A stretch of DNA of 64,000 nucleotides, from NCBI GenBank assembly GCA_965221855.1, contig CBDCSV010000009.1:1-64000 (forward strand), given 5' to 3'. The notes beneath the pieces were generated by a model. That model was given only the letters and a program-made list of their open reading frames with translations. It ran no database searches and was not told the origin of the DNA. Origin of the DNA: JAJDXO01 sp965221855 (GTDB taxonomy: Bacteria; Pseudomonadota; Alphaproteobacteria; Rhodospirillales; UBA2165). Within the stretch, counting starts at the first letter, position 1. Each line of letters starts with the position of its first letter. Below, piece by piece: positions 9,739 to 18,083 of the stretch. A program made the translations under genes and the position numbers.

Positions 9739-10490
9739 CAGTGATAGGTCCCCTTGCGCTCGAGCCAGAAGACGATTGAGTTCAAGATGAACGCAATGAT
9801 GACGATGAAGATGATGTAGGCGAACATCGTCGAGATGTTCATCGCCTCGGCATAGAAGACGATTTTGTGCCCCAGCCCTTCCAGCGATCCGATGGTTTCT
9901 CCGCCGACGATGGACAGGAAGCAAAGAATGAAGCCGATCCGGTAGCCGGTAAGGATGATCGGCAGGGCCGCCGGCAGCAGAACACGACGGAACAACAGGA
10001 AGCCGGACGCGCCCATGGAATAGGCTGCCCGCCTATACACCGCGTCGATATGCCCAAATCCGTTAATGGTGTTGAGGACCACCGGGAAAAACCCGAGAGT
10101 CGAGCCGATCGCCACCTTGGATGCCGGGCCAAGCCCGAAAAACAGCAGCGCCAGGGGATAGAAAATGATCAGGGGCACCGCGAACATGGAAGAGAACATG
10201 GGCTCGAACGCCCGCATCAGATAGCGCGACCGGCTGACAAGAAACCCAATGGTGGTTCCGGCGACGACTGCGTTGGTATAGGCGAAGCCGAGCTCAAACA
10301 GCGTGGTCCGGAGCGGCTGGATAAAATCGCCGGAAACGAGCAGAATTTGGAACTCTCCGACGACCTCGGGAAGTTTGGGCAGGAACAGATGGCTGACCCA
10401 GCCCATCTCGGTAAACAGGCCCCACAAGCCGAACAGCACCACGAAAAAGCTGAACTGGGTCAGCCGGATGCGGAGTTTGCTTTGCTCCAT
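9738..10490 (-). CDS. ABC transporter permease (SsuC/TauC family), copy 1
   Basis: Inner-membrane permease of 250 aa with about six hydrophobic segments. The ATPase-docking loop near residues 155-180 contains AAYSMGASGFLLFRRVLLP. The N-terminal residues MEQSKLRIRL lead straight into the first membrane segment. The start codon lies two bases after the stop of the ATPase gene, and the stop is fused to the next permease start, so all three are one transcription unit running leftward. Two non-identical permeases in one operon suggest a heterodimeric channel. Confidence 0.84.
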   Translation of the reverse strand: MEQSKLRIRLTQFSFFVVLFGLWGLFTEMGWVSHLFLPKLPEVVGEFQILLVSGDFIQPLRTTLFELGFAYTNAVVAGTTIGFLVSRSRYLMRAFEPMFSSMFAVPLIIFYPLALLFFGLGPASKVAIGSTLGFFPVVLNTINGFGHIDAVYRRAAYSMGASGFLLFRRVLLPAALPIILTGYRIGFILCFLSIVGGETIGSLEGLGHKIVFYAEAMNISTMFAYIIFIVIIAFILNSIVFWLERKGTYH

Positions 10491-10492
10491 CC

Positions 10493-11329
10493 TCAGCCCC
10501 CGCTCGCCGCCGTCTGCTGCTCTTCACCTTCCACGGCTTTCCTGATCTCGTCGTGAAGCATGGCGTAGAGATCGTTCCGGAGACCGGTAAATTTCTCGGA
10601 GAGCATGAAATCCGGATTGCGGGGATGGCTCTCGCCGACGTCGAGGATTTCCTTGAACTTACCGGGCCGGGCCGTCATCACCGCCACTCTATCAGCCAGG
10701 AAAACGGCCTCTGCCAGGCTGTGTGTCACGAAAATAATCGTTTTATCGGTCTTGGAGAGCATGACCGACAAATCCTCGCCCAAAATCATCCGCGTCTGCT
10801 CGTCGAGCGCGCCGAACGGCTCATCCATCAGCAGAATCTCGGTTTCCAGGCTGAGCGCCCGGGCCAACTGGGCGCGCTGTTTCATGCCCCCCGAAATCTG
10901 CCCCGGGAAGTGGTTGCCGAAATCGGCGAGTCCCACGGCCTCGAGCGCGCTCCAGGCGCGGGCGTCGCGCTCCTGTACGGGCACACCCTGAAATTCGAGG
11001 GCAACCTTGATGTTGTCGACGACGGTGTTCCAGGGAAACAAAGCACTTTCCTGAAACACGAAGGCTACTTCATTGGGCATTGGTCCATCGACAATCTTTT
11101 TGCCGATGCGGACCTCTCCCTCTGTCTGGGGGAATAGTCCGCCCATGATGTTCAACAGCGTACTCTTGCCGCAGCCGCTCGGGCCAATCAGGCAAAGCAG
11201 TTCTCCCCGTGGAACATCAATGGAAACGTTGTCGAGGGCATGGACGCGCTGAGAGTCTCCCGGTGCGCCAAAGACCTGGGAAACATTCGATGCGCTGATC
11301 GCCAACTCGGCGCCGGTGGAAGCGTCCAT
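10493..11329 (-). CDS. ABC transporter ATPase (SsuB/TauB/NitT family)
   Basis: Cytoplasmic ATPase of 278 aa. Walker A GPSGCGKST, Q-loop VFQESALFPWNT, signature ISGGMKQRAQLARAL, Walker B ILLMDEPFGALD and H-loop THSLAEA appear in order, matching nitrate/sulfonate/taurine-type importers. An upstream in-frame ATG at 11404 exists, but the segment it adds lies within the intercistronic spacer, so ATG 11329 is chosen. It energises the permeases encoded immediately downstream. The substrate is not readable from the ATPase. Confidence 0.86.
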   Translation of the reverse strand: MDASTGAELAISASNVSQVFGAPGDSQRVHALDNVSIDVPRGELLCLIGPSGCGKSTLLNIMGGLFPQTEGEVRIGKKIVDGPMPNEVAFVFQESALFPWNTVVDNIKVALEFQGVPVQERDARAWSALEAVGLADFGNHFPGQISGGMKQRAQLARALSLETEILLMDEPFGALDEQTRMILGEDLSVMLSKTDKTIIFVTHSLAEAVFLADRVAVMTARPGKFKEILDVGESHPRNPDFMLSEKFTGLRNDLYAMLHDEIRKAVEGEEQQTAASGG

Positions 11330-11392
11330 TTGCGCGGCCTCTAATTTTATTTTGTGACAGTTTAGCGTGCCCGGTTTGCGCCAGACAAATCG

Positions 11393-11427
11393 GCGGGCGC
11401 GCATTCCGGTAGCGAACGCGCGCCCGC
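11393..11427 (-). terminator. Strong hairpin after the leftward binding-protein gene
   Basis: Ten-bp perfect stem GCGGGCGCGC (11393-11402) with GCGCGCCCGC (11418-11427) and a 15-base loop, beginning 19 bases after the binding-protein stop on the minus strand and before the ATPase start at 11329. No clear U-run follows. Probably an mRNA-stabilising or attenuating element separating the binding protein from the rest of the transporter. Confidence 0.5.
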
Positions 11428-11446
11428 TGTTTGAATACCGCCGTGG

Positions 11447-12424
11447 CTAGTTCGGCAGATACGCTTCCGTGTAGGTCTTGGACATGTCCGGCTTGGAGGA
11501 CAAAATCTTGGTCACGACCAGGCCGTCGGCAATCACATCCAGGGCCTTTTGGTCGAACCGGCCGGTCCGCGAGAATGCCGGCGCCTCGAGGTCGTAGGAA
11601 TTCTCCGCGACCTCGCGGCTGAATTTGAGCTGCTTCATGCCGCGCTGAACCATGGCTTCCTTGTTGTCGAGGACGTAGCCCACGGATTCCAGCCAAGCCC
11701 GCGCAAACCGTTTGACGGCGTCCGGGTTCTTCTCCCGGAACTTGTTGGTAACGAACAGGACGTGGGTGTGGAAGTCCTTGATATAGTCGCCGAACGCCAG
11801 GAATACCCGGCCCGTACCTTTGGCCTGCAGGTTATAGCCCGCATCAACCGACATCACGAAGGCTTGCGTATTGCCGGCCTTGGCCGCGGCCAATTGCGCC
11901 GGCAGGCCGCCCAACGGAACGGCGGTAACGCCATCAGGTCCCCAGCCCTGCTCGGCCGCCATGCGCCGCGAAAGGAAATAGGTCAGCGAAGACGGAGTGG
12001 AGACGCCGATCTTCTTACCTTTCAAGTCCTTGATGGTCATGCTCTTGTCATAGAGCGGTGAATTGGTGGTCACGACGATGCCGAGATTGAGCGGTGCGCC
12101 GTGTGACGCCAAAAAGCCGATTTGAGGGGCGCCCTTGGCGACGAAACCAAGCCCCACGCCCGAACCAAGCCCGATGTCGGTGCTATCGGCGGCGAGCGCC
12201 TGGTGCAGCCGTGCGCTGCCGCGGGTGCCCAGTATTTCGAGATCGATCCCGTGCTTGGAGAAGATTCCCTGCTCCTTGCCGACATCCGCCATAAGAAAGG
12301 CAAACGGATGCGGCACCACCTTCATGAGCCTGATTTTATCGGCTGCATCGGCGGGCAAGGACGCCATCGCACCGAGCGCAAATGCGCCCGCAAAAAGAAA
12401 TCCCGAGAACAATTTGGTCTTCAT
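11447..12424 (-). CDS. NitT/TauT-type ABC transporter substrate-binding protein
   Basis: Periplasmic binding protein of 325 aa in the NMT1/THI5-SsuA-TauA group. A signal peptide is visible (MKTKLF, hydrophobic core, cleavage likely after ADA near residue 27). Family features follow: an N-terminal strand KIRLMKV, a GIDLEILGTRG loop, and GKKIGVSTPSSLTYFLSR near residue 130. First gene of the leftward ABC operon, with GGGGGA upstream of the ATG. It is divergent from the M24/PrpD genes across a 228-base promoter region, so uptake and catabolism genes may share control. Candidate ligands are small organic acids or ureides; none is proven. Confidence 0.82.
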   Translation of the reverse strand: MKTKLFSGFLFAGAFALGAMASLPADAADKIRLMKVVPHPFAFLMADVGKEQGIFSKHGIDLEILGTRGSARLHQALAADSTDIGLGSGVGLGFVAKGAPQIGFLASHGAPLNLGIVVTTNSPLYDKSMTIKDLKGKKIGVSTPSSLTYFLSRRMAAEQGWGPDGVTAVPLGGLPAQLAAAKAGNTQAFVMSVDAGYNLQAKGTGRVFLAFGDYIKDFHTHVLFVTNKFREKNPDAVKRFARAWLESVGYVLDNKEAMVQRGMKQLKFSREVAENSYDLEAPAFSRTGRFDQKALDVIADGLVVTKILSSKPDMSKTYTEAYLPN

Positions 12425-12652
12425 GGTGCTAATCCCCCATAGTCTCCCAATGTAAATAAACGACTGAAATCTCCACGTCAGAGCCTATCGGGATTGCAAA
12501 AGCCCAAGTAATAGAAAATCCTCTACGGTCTATAAGAATTGGTTTCGAGGCATATCAGGCCAATTCCCCATTGTGATACGGATTCCATCAAAAATCGGGG
12601 CGTAGTCCATAAAGAAGTCGACACTTGTACGGAACGGCATCGGGTCAGAACG

Positions 12653-13768
12653 ATGAATCACCAGGACAGACTCCGGCTCCTTCAGGGCGCAATGGACGCA
12701 AACGGACTTGAGGCCATAATAGCGCTCTCGAATGCCGACCATCACGTTGACTGGGGGGATAGCGTTGCGCTGATCAGCGGCGTGAAGCCCCTTGGTCCGA
12801 GCCTGTCGGTACTGGAGAAGGACGGAGGGACCCGCCTGGTTGTTTCTCCAGGTTGGGACGTCGAGCGGGCCCGGACCCACGCTCACGCCGCCAAGGTGGA
12901 AGGCGTTTCCGATTTGGGGGCCGCGCTGCCGAATTTGCTCAGCGGTCTCGGGTCGGCCAAGCGGGTCGGGGTCGCCAATCTTTCCGGAATGCCCCATGGG
13001 TTCGCCGATGGCCTGCTGAGCGGCCTGCCGGGGTCCGTGGTCGACGTGACGGCGCTCGTCTTCGACGCCGCGGCGCGGAAAACGGATGAAGAGCTGGCCA
13101 ATGCGCGCAAGGCGACGGAAATCGCCGAGCGCGGGTATCGTCATCTGCTCGAAGCCGCCAGACCGGGAATCCCGGAGTGTCGGATGGCGGCCGAGATCAA
13201 GGCGATTACCCGGGAGCTCGGGGCGGACGACAATTTCATGATGTTTCACGCCGAAGGTCATCCGAAGGCTGTTCAGCCGTCCGGAGAGCGGCAATTCGAG
13301 GCAGGCGATTTGATATTGGCTGAAATCACCCCGAGCTACGGCGGCCAGTTCACGCAGATCTGCCGAACCGCCTGCCTGGGCGAGGCGACCGATACCCAAC
13401 ACGAGAAGTATGAGCTGGTCGTGGCGGCGATGAATAACGGGATCGGCAAAGCCGCCGCGGGAGCGGCGATGAAGGAAATCTGCATGGGCATCGATGACGT
13501 CCTTCGCGAGGCCGGGTACGGCGAGTATTGCGAACCGCCCTACATGAATCGCCGCGGACACGGGCTCGGCAGCACATCGGTCGCGCCCGGGAACGTCGCT
13601 CTGAATAACGAAACCATATTGGAGGCCGGGATGTTCTTTGTGGTTCACCCAAACCAATACATTCCCGAAGTCGGATACCTCTTATGCGGCGAGCCGATAG
13701 CGATCACCGATGCCGCGCCGGAAGTCCTGACCGAAGAGCGGGCGAAATTGGGAACCATATCGATTTAA
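12653..13768 (+). CDS. M24-fold (creatinase/aminopeptidase P-like) protein with altered metal site, copy 1
   Basis: A 371-aa pita-bread-fold protein with an N-terminal creatinase domain (residues about 1-130) and a C-terminal M24 domain. The two Asp ligands of metallopeptidases should lie in the stretch GDLILAEITPSYGGQFTQIC, but Glu and Gln occupy those places. The conserved His region GHGLG is kept. The usual Glu in the GM-x-x-x-E-P motif is His (MFFVVHPNQY). This argues against a standard aminopeptidase and leaves a metal-independent hydrolase (creatinase-like) or lyase. ATG 12653 (MNHQDRLR) is preferred over the in-frame GTG at 12539, which lies in the divergent promoter region. Confidence 0.75.
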   Translation: MNHQDRLRLLQGAMDANGLEAIIALSNADHHVDWGDSVALISGVKPLGPSLSVLEKDGGTRLVVSPGWDVERARTHAHAAKVEGVSDLGAALPNLLSGLGSAKRVGVANLSGMPHGFADGLLSGLPGSVVDVTALVFDAAARKTDEELANARKATEIAERGYRHLLEAARPGIPECRMAAEIKAITRELGADDNFMMFHAEGHPKAVQPSGERQFEAGDLILAEITPSYGGQFTQICRTACLGEATDTQHEKYELVVAAMNNGIGKAAAGAAMKEICMGIDDVLREAGYGEYCEPPYMNRRGHGLGSTSVAPGNVALNNETILEAGMFFVVHPNQYIPEVGYLLCGEPIAITDAAPEVLTEERAKLGTISI

Positions 13769-13802
13769 CCGGCTTGGGGCCGACCCATCGGGGGAAGACC
13801 GA

Positions 13803-14960
13803 ATGCAAACGATGAATCCGGTGCTGCAGGTCGGGGCATATGATTGGAATCCCGATGTCGTGCCGGCGGCTGAATTTCAGTCTCGATTGTCGAGCCTTCG
13901 CGAACACATGCTCGCCGGGGGGTGGTCGGGGGTGGCCGTGTTCGGGGATCGCCCGGATCACGGAAACCTGTCCTATTTGACCAATTTTACCCCCCGTCTG
14001 AGCGGCGCATTGGCCCTGATCCCCGCCGAGGGCGAGGTGCGCATTCTGTCGTTCGACGGCGGGCGCATGATTCCGGCGGGAAAGGAGACCACCTGGGTGG
14101 ACGATGTCAGACCGGCCAAGGACCTCGCCGCGGCGACCCATGAGTGGATCGATGAACTCGGTGACGGCGCCCGGATCGCCACCATCGGCTTCGGCGCCAT
14201 GGCAAAAGGGATATTCGACGTTCTCGCGAAGGTCCCGGGCCTTGCCGATGCGGACGATGTCACCGATTTCCTGCTGAACCTGCGGCGCGGCAAGTCGCCC
14301 GCCGAGGTGGCGGCCGTACGCGAGGCGGTGACGTTGCTGAAACAAGCGGAAGCGAAAATTCACGCCTGCCGGGAGGAAGGCGCTTCGTTTACGGCAAGCG
14401 TTTTGTCGGCGGAAACCGCGGCCCGCAGGGCCGGCGCCCAAGACATACGATCTCTCTACTCGCCGGACGGTGGACGGACGTTCGTCCCGATCGAGCATCT
14501 GACGGATGCGGCGGAGGGGCCGCTGGCCGCGTACCTGGCGGTCAGGAACCGAGGCTATTGGGCCGACGGCTTCATAACCGCCGGCGCCGTCGGCGCGCCC
14601 GCTGGCGAAGCCGCCGAACGGGCGCTTCGGGCGATGATGGACAATGCGAGGGACGGAGTCCCGATCGCCGATCTTCGGGCGGCCCGGGACAGTCACTTGG
14701 GGAATATGCGGGCCCATGGCCTCGTCGGCGACGGTTGCGGGTCCGGGCTCGGCCTGTCACTGGGCGAACATCCCGAACTGACCAACGGCTCTGACATGCT
14801 CCTCAAGTCCGGTGATATCTGCTCGCTCAAGGTTGGAGTCGCCGACGACGAGGCGGGCGCGGCCATAACCTCGGCCGTCGTCCGGATAACGGACGATGGC
14901 CCGGAGGTCCTGTGGCGACCCATGGACCGGGAAAGCCGGGCGGCGGCTGGAGGCGGGTAA
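13803..14960 (+). CDS. M24-fold (creatinase/aminopeptidase P-like) protein with altered metal site, copy 2
   Basis: A 385-aa protein with the same two-domain arrangement as its upstream neighbour but only distant similarity. The first metal-ligand strand reads YLAVRNRGYWADGFIT, so only one Asp remains. The catalytic His region is GSGLGLSLGEHPEL, with Ser-Gly-Leu where GHG-like residues normally sit. The Glu ligand motif is replaced by LKSGDICSLKVGV. It starts at ATG 13803, 34 bases after copy 1, and runs into the PrpD-family gene, so the three genes are co-transcribed. A paired, perhaps heteromeric, non-peptidase function is inferred. Confidence 0.7.
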   Translation: MQTMNPVLQVGAYDWNPDVVPAAEFQSRLSSLREHMLAGGWSGVAVFGDRPDHGNLSYLTNFTPRLSGALALIPAEGEVRILSFDGGRMIPAGKETTWVDDVRPAKDLAAATHEWIDELGDGARIATIGFGAMAKGIFDVLAKVPGLADADDVTDFLLNLRRGKSPAEVAAVREAVTLLKQAEAKIHACREEGASFTASVLSAETAARRAGAQDIRSLYSPDGGRTFVPIEHLTDAAEGPLAAYLAVRNRGYWADGFITAGAVGAPAGEAAERALRAMMDNARDGVPIADLRAARDSHLGNMRAHGLVGDGCGSGLGLSLGEHPELTNGSDMLLKSGDICSLKVGVADDEAGAAITSAVVRITDDGPEVLWRPMDRESRAAAGGG

Positions 14961-14964
14961 CAGG

Positions 14965-16290
14965 TTGCCGATACTGATCGATCTTGCTGGACAACTGTCG
15001 AATACCGCCGGGACGCCGTTGCCGGACGCGGATCGCGAGATGTTGAGTCTGCACCTCCTGGATACCGTCGGCGCGACACTCACCGGGGCGGCAACGGCCG
15101 ATGCGCAATCGGCGTTCCGGTTTCTGTCCGGCGGCGGATCCGCTGACCATGCAGCCGCCAACTGCACGGCGACCCGCCTGTCCGAGATCGACGACATCCA
15201 TTTGCCGTCCGGCTGTACGCCGGGTTCGATCATCGTCCCGGCCGCCCTCACCATGTCCGCCTACCTGAAGGTCCATGACCCGGACCGCGTAAGCGCGGCC
15301 CTGGTAGCCGGTTATGAAGCCATGACGCGGCTGGCGGCCTCCGTCGACGGCCAGAACATTGTCTACAAAGGGGTTTGGACGACATACCTGACGGCGCCTT
15401 TTGGCGCGGCCGCGGTGACCGCGGCGCTGCTTGATCTCGACCATGAGCGGACGGCGCATGCGCTGTCGATCGCGCTCACGTCTCTCGCGGGCCGAATAGG
15501 ACAGCCGGGCAATGTCCGGACCTCCCGCTGGCTGATGGTGGGGCAGGCCGCCCGCGCCGGGTGTTTCGCCGCGCTGGCGGCGGCCGACGGGTTCCGCAGC
15601 GATCTCGCGCTATTGGACGGCGAATGGATGGCGGCGGCACACGGGCTTCAATGCAACCCGCAACACTTTTCAAAGGCTCCCGGAAGCCCGATGGTGGTTC
15701 ACGATATCAGCATGAAACCCTATTGCTCCGCCAAGCAGATGGTCGCGGCCATCGCCGGCTTCGAGGAAATCCTCGGACGCGGCGTCCGGCCGGACGTCAT
15801 TGACGAGGTCATCGTGTCGGTTCCCGGGCGTTACGCGAAGATGATCGATCACGGGGTCGTCGAGGGCAACCGCCTGTCGAGCGCGACCAGCGCGCCCTAC
15901 CAGCTCTCATTGGCGGCTTATCACAAACCGGGGCTGTTCGATGTGGCGCGGTCCAGCTACGTGCTGACCGAAGACATTACGGCCCTCATGGAAACGGTTC
16001 ATGTGGAGGCCGACGAGGAACTCGGGACCCATCTCCCCGATCGATGGCCGGCCCGGGTGCGCGTCGAGGCGGGCGGCCGGTCGGAAGTGGCGACGGTCAT
16101 CGAAGCGCCGGGGGATCCCGGGCGGCGATTTACCGCCGAGGAGACATCGGCCAAATTCACGAATTTCACATCACTCGTCTTGGACGCGGCCGACGTGGAT
16201 GACTGGAAATCCCTGTCGGCGAGCGCGCTCGAGAACGCCGGCGCCCTCGAGCGATTACAGGAGAAATATCTTTCAATTTGGGAGGCCTAA
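14965..16290 (+). CDS. MmgE/PrpD family protein
   Basis: A protein of about 441 aa of the MmgE/PrpD family (2-methylcitrate dehydratase, cis-aconitate decarboxylase and iminodisuccinate epimerase relatives). Family traits include the N-terminal helix ending in LLDTVGATLTGA, the region EIDDIHLPSGCTPGSIIVPA near residue 75 (typically D-D-x-H-P-x-S-P), and YCSAKQMVAAI, which resembles the Y-x-x-C-x-x-x-H/Q segment. TTG 14965 starts four bases after the previous stop, while ATG 14896 would overlap that gene by 65 bases. It may handle a branched or dicarboxylic acid made by this locus. The reaction is unknown. Confidence 0.72.
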   Translation: MPILIDLAGQLSNTAGTPLPDADREMLSLHLLDTVGATLTGAATADAQSAFRFLSGGGSADHAAANCTATRLSEIDDIHLPSGCTPGSIIVPAALTMSAYLKVHDPDRVSAALVAGYEAMTRLAASVDGQNIVYKGVWTTYLTAPFGAAAVTAALLDLDHERTAHALSIALTSLAGRIGQPGNVRTSRWLMVGQAARAGCFAALAAADGFRSDLALLDGEWMAAAHGLQCNPQHFSKAPGSPMVVHDISMKPYCSAKQMVAAIAGFEEILGRGVRPDVIDEVIVSVPGRYAKMIDHGVVEGNRLSSATSAPYQLSLAAYHKPGLFDVARSSYVLTEDITALMETVHVEADEELGTHLPDRWPARVRVEAGGRSEVATVIEAPGDPGRRFTAEETSAKFTNFTSLVLDAADVDDWKSLSASALENAGALERLQEKYLSIWEA

Positions 16291-16319
16291 CCCTGGTGAG
16301 AAATGCGGGCTTAGCTCCC

Positions 16320-18083
16320 TTATTCCGCAGCCGTTTGGGCCGCCGCGCGGAGCTTCGATCTCAATTCTTCGGTCGCCGGCCGATCAACCTCGCAGGTAGC
16401 ATCATCGATGACCACGCCGTAATCGTTCCGGGCCGCCTCGGCCGACACATACCCTTCCTTGACATCGTCGGCGACAAGCTCGGCCTCCCGCTCCAAGGGG
16501 TTCCCCCACCCGCCGCCGCCGCCGGTGCGGACGATGAGCTGCGAGTTCCTGGGCAACAGGTTGCGCGGCGTGTCGGCCAGGGAGAAATCCTCCTCTCCCG
16601 GCGTTCTGTACAGAAATTCACCGACCATGCCGGGCTTGCCCTCCCACAGCCCCCACGCCGGGCAAATCTCTCCCCGCTTCGGGGGCTCGCAAATCCACGT
16701 CCCGTCGACCAGCACCTCAACGAGGGTCTGCATGCCGAGGCCGCCCCGGTACCGTCCGGCCCCGCCGGAGTCGGTCCGCAGCGTCCTCTCTTCGATGATC
16801 ACCGGGCATTTCAACTCAATGCCCTCGATCGTCGCGTTGCGGACGTCCCCCTGACAGACGCTGACGGTTGCCGACTCGCCGTTCTCGTGCGGCCGCCCGC
16901 CCCAGCCGCCGCCCTCAATGCTTTGGACGATGAACCGCTTGCCGGTCTTCGGGTGGATGCCGGTGAAAACCACCGGCCCGCCGAGCAGGCCGAAGTGGGC
17001 CGCCGGGATCGTGTCCTTCATGCCGGGGGCGAGGGCGCGGATGATGGTATCGACGACGGTCGGGACGATGATGCTCCACATGCACATGGGCGCGGGATAG
17101 ACGGCCATCATGATATTGCCCTCGGGGATGACGACATCGACGGCGCGGAAGGAACCTTCGTTGACCGGCTCGGTCGGCGCCGTCAGAGACTTGTAAGCCA
17201 CCCGCGCGCCGGCCAGGGTTCTGGAATTGATCGCGGCGCGACGGGCATCGGCGCACCCGGACAAATCGATGGTCATGTCGCTGCCCGCGACCGTGACCTT
17301 GGCGTGAATGCGGATCGGCTCGCCGATCTCGATCCCGTCGTCGGTCAGAAACGCCTCGGCCTCGTACACCCCGTCGGCGATGCCGGTCACCACGTTCCGG
17401 CACTTCTGTTCGGTCTCGTCGAAAATCCGGTCCAGGGCCGCGTGAATGATGTCCGGGCCGAACTTTTCAAACAGTTCTTCCAAACGGCGCGTGGCCAAAC
17501 GGCAGGCCGCGATCTGCGAGCGCATGTCGCCAAGGGAGGATTCCGGAAACCGGATATTGTCGTGAATAAGCTTATAGAGCGTTTCGTTCCGCTCTCCCGC
17601 CTCGTAGATTTTCAGTTGGTCGAATTGAAGCCCCTCCATCCAGGGATCGGCCACATCCGGACCGCCGCCGAAGCCGGTGCTCATGCCGCCGACGTCAATC
17701 CAGTGGGCCCGCACCATGGAGAAGAAGACCAGCTCACCGTCAAAAAAGAACGGCGTGTAGATGACGACATTGTTGAGGTGCTGCCCGGCGACACGCTGGT
17801 GGTTGGTGATGATCACGTCGCCCGGTTGAAAGCCGTCGGCGCCGATCTTTTCCATGCCGTCTTCGATTACCACCCCGAGGTCCGCGACGAAATGCGACAC
17901 CCCGCCGACATTCTGCGACACCAGTTCGCCGTTGGGTTTGACCACGGCGGTGCAAAAATCTCGGACCTCGTAAATCATCATGTTGTAGGAGGTCCGCTGG
18001 AGATCCGCCGCCATTTCGTTGGCGATGGCCGGGAAGGCGTTGCGGACCACTTCGAGAGTCACGGGATCAAGTTTTGTGCTCAT
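16320..18083 (-). CDS. hyuB: Hydantoinase B / oxoprolinase family subunit
   Basis: A 587-aa subunit of an ATP-dependent amidohydrolase or carboxylase (N-methylhydantoinase, 5-oxoprolinase, acetone/acetophenone carboxylase family). The N-terminus DPVTLEVVRNAFPAIANEM is the classic HyuB opening. Further conserved parts are IITNHQRVAGQHLNNV near residue 88 and the glycine-rich RTGGGGGWGNPLER at the C-terminus. The start overlaps the stop of the partner gene as ATGA (18080-18083), so the two subunits are coupled. It converges with the PrpD-family gene at a 29-base gap. Confidence 0.9.
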   Translation of the reverse strand: MSTKLDPVTLEVVRNAFPAIANEMAADLQRTSYNMMIYEVRDFCTAVVKPNGELVSQNVGGVSHFVADLGVVIEDGMEKIGADGFQPGDVIITNHQRVAGQHLNNVVIYTPFFFDGELVFFSMVRAHWIDVGGMSTGFGGGPDVADPWMEGLQFDQLKIYEAGERNETLYKLIHDNIRFPESSLGDMRSQIAACRLATRRLEELFEKFGPDIIHAALDRIFDETEQKCRNVVTGIADGVYEAEAFLTDDGIEIGEPIRIHAKVTVAGSDMTIDLSGCADARRAAINSRTLAGARVAYKSLTAPTEPVNEGSFRAVDVVIPEGNIMMAVYPAPMCMWSIIVPTVVDTIIRALAPGMKDTIPAAHFGLLGGPVVFTGIHPKTGKRFIVQSIEGGGWGGRPHENGESATVSVCQGDVRNATIEGIELKCPVIIEERTLRTDSGGAGRYRGGLGMQTLVEVLVDGTWICEPPKRGEICPAWGLWEGKPGMVGEFLYRTPGEEDFSLADTPRNLLPRNSQLIVRTGGGGGWGNPLEREAELVADDVKEGYVSAEAARNDYGVVIDDATCEVDRPATEELRSKLRAAAQTAAE

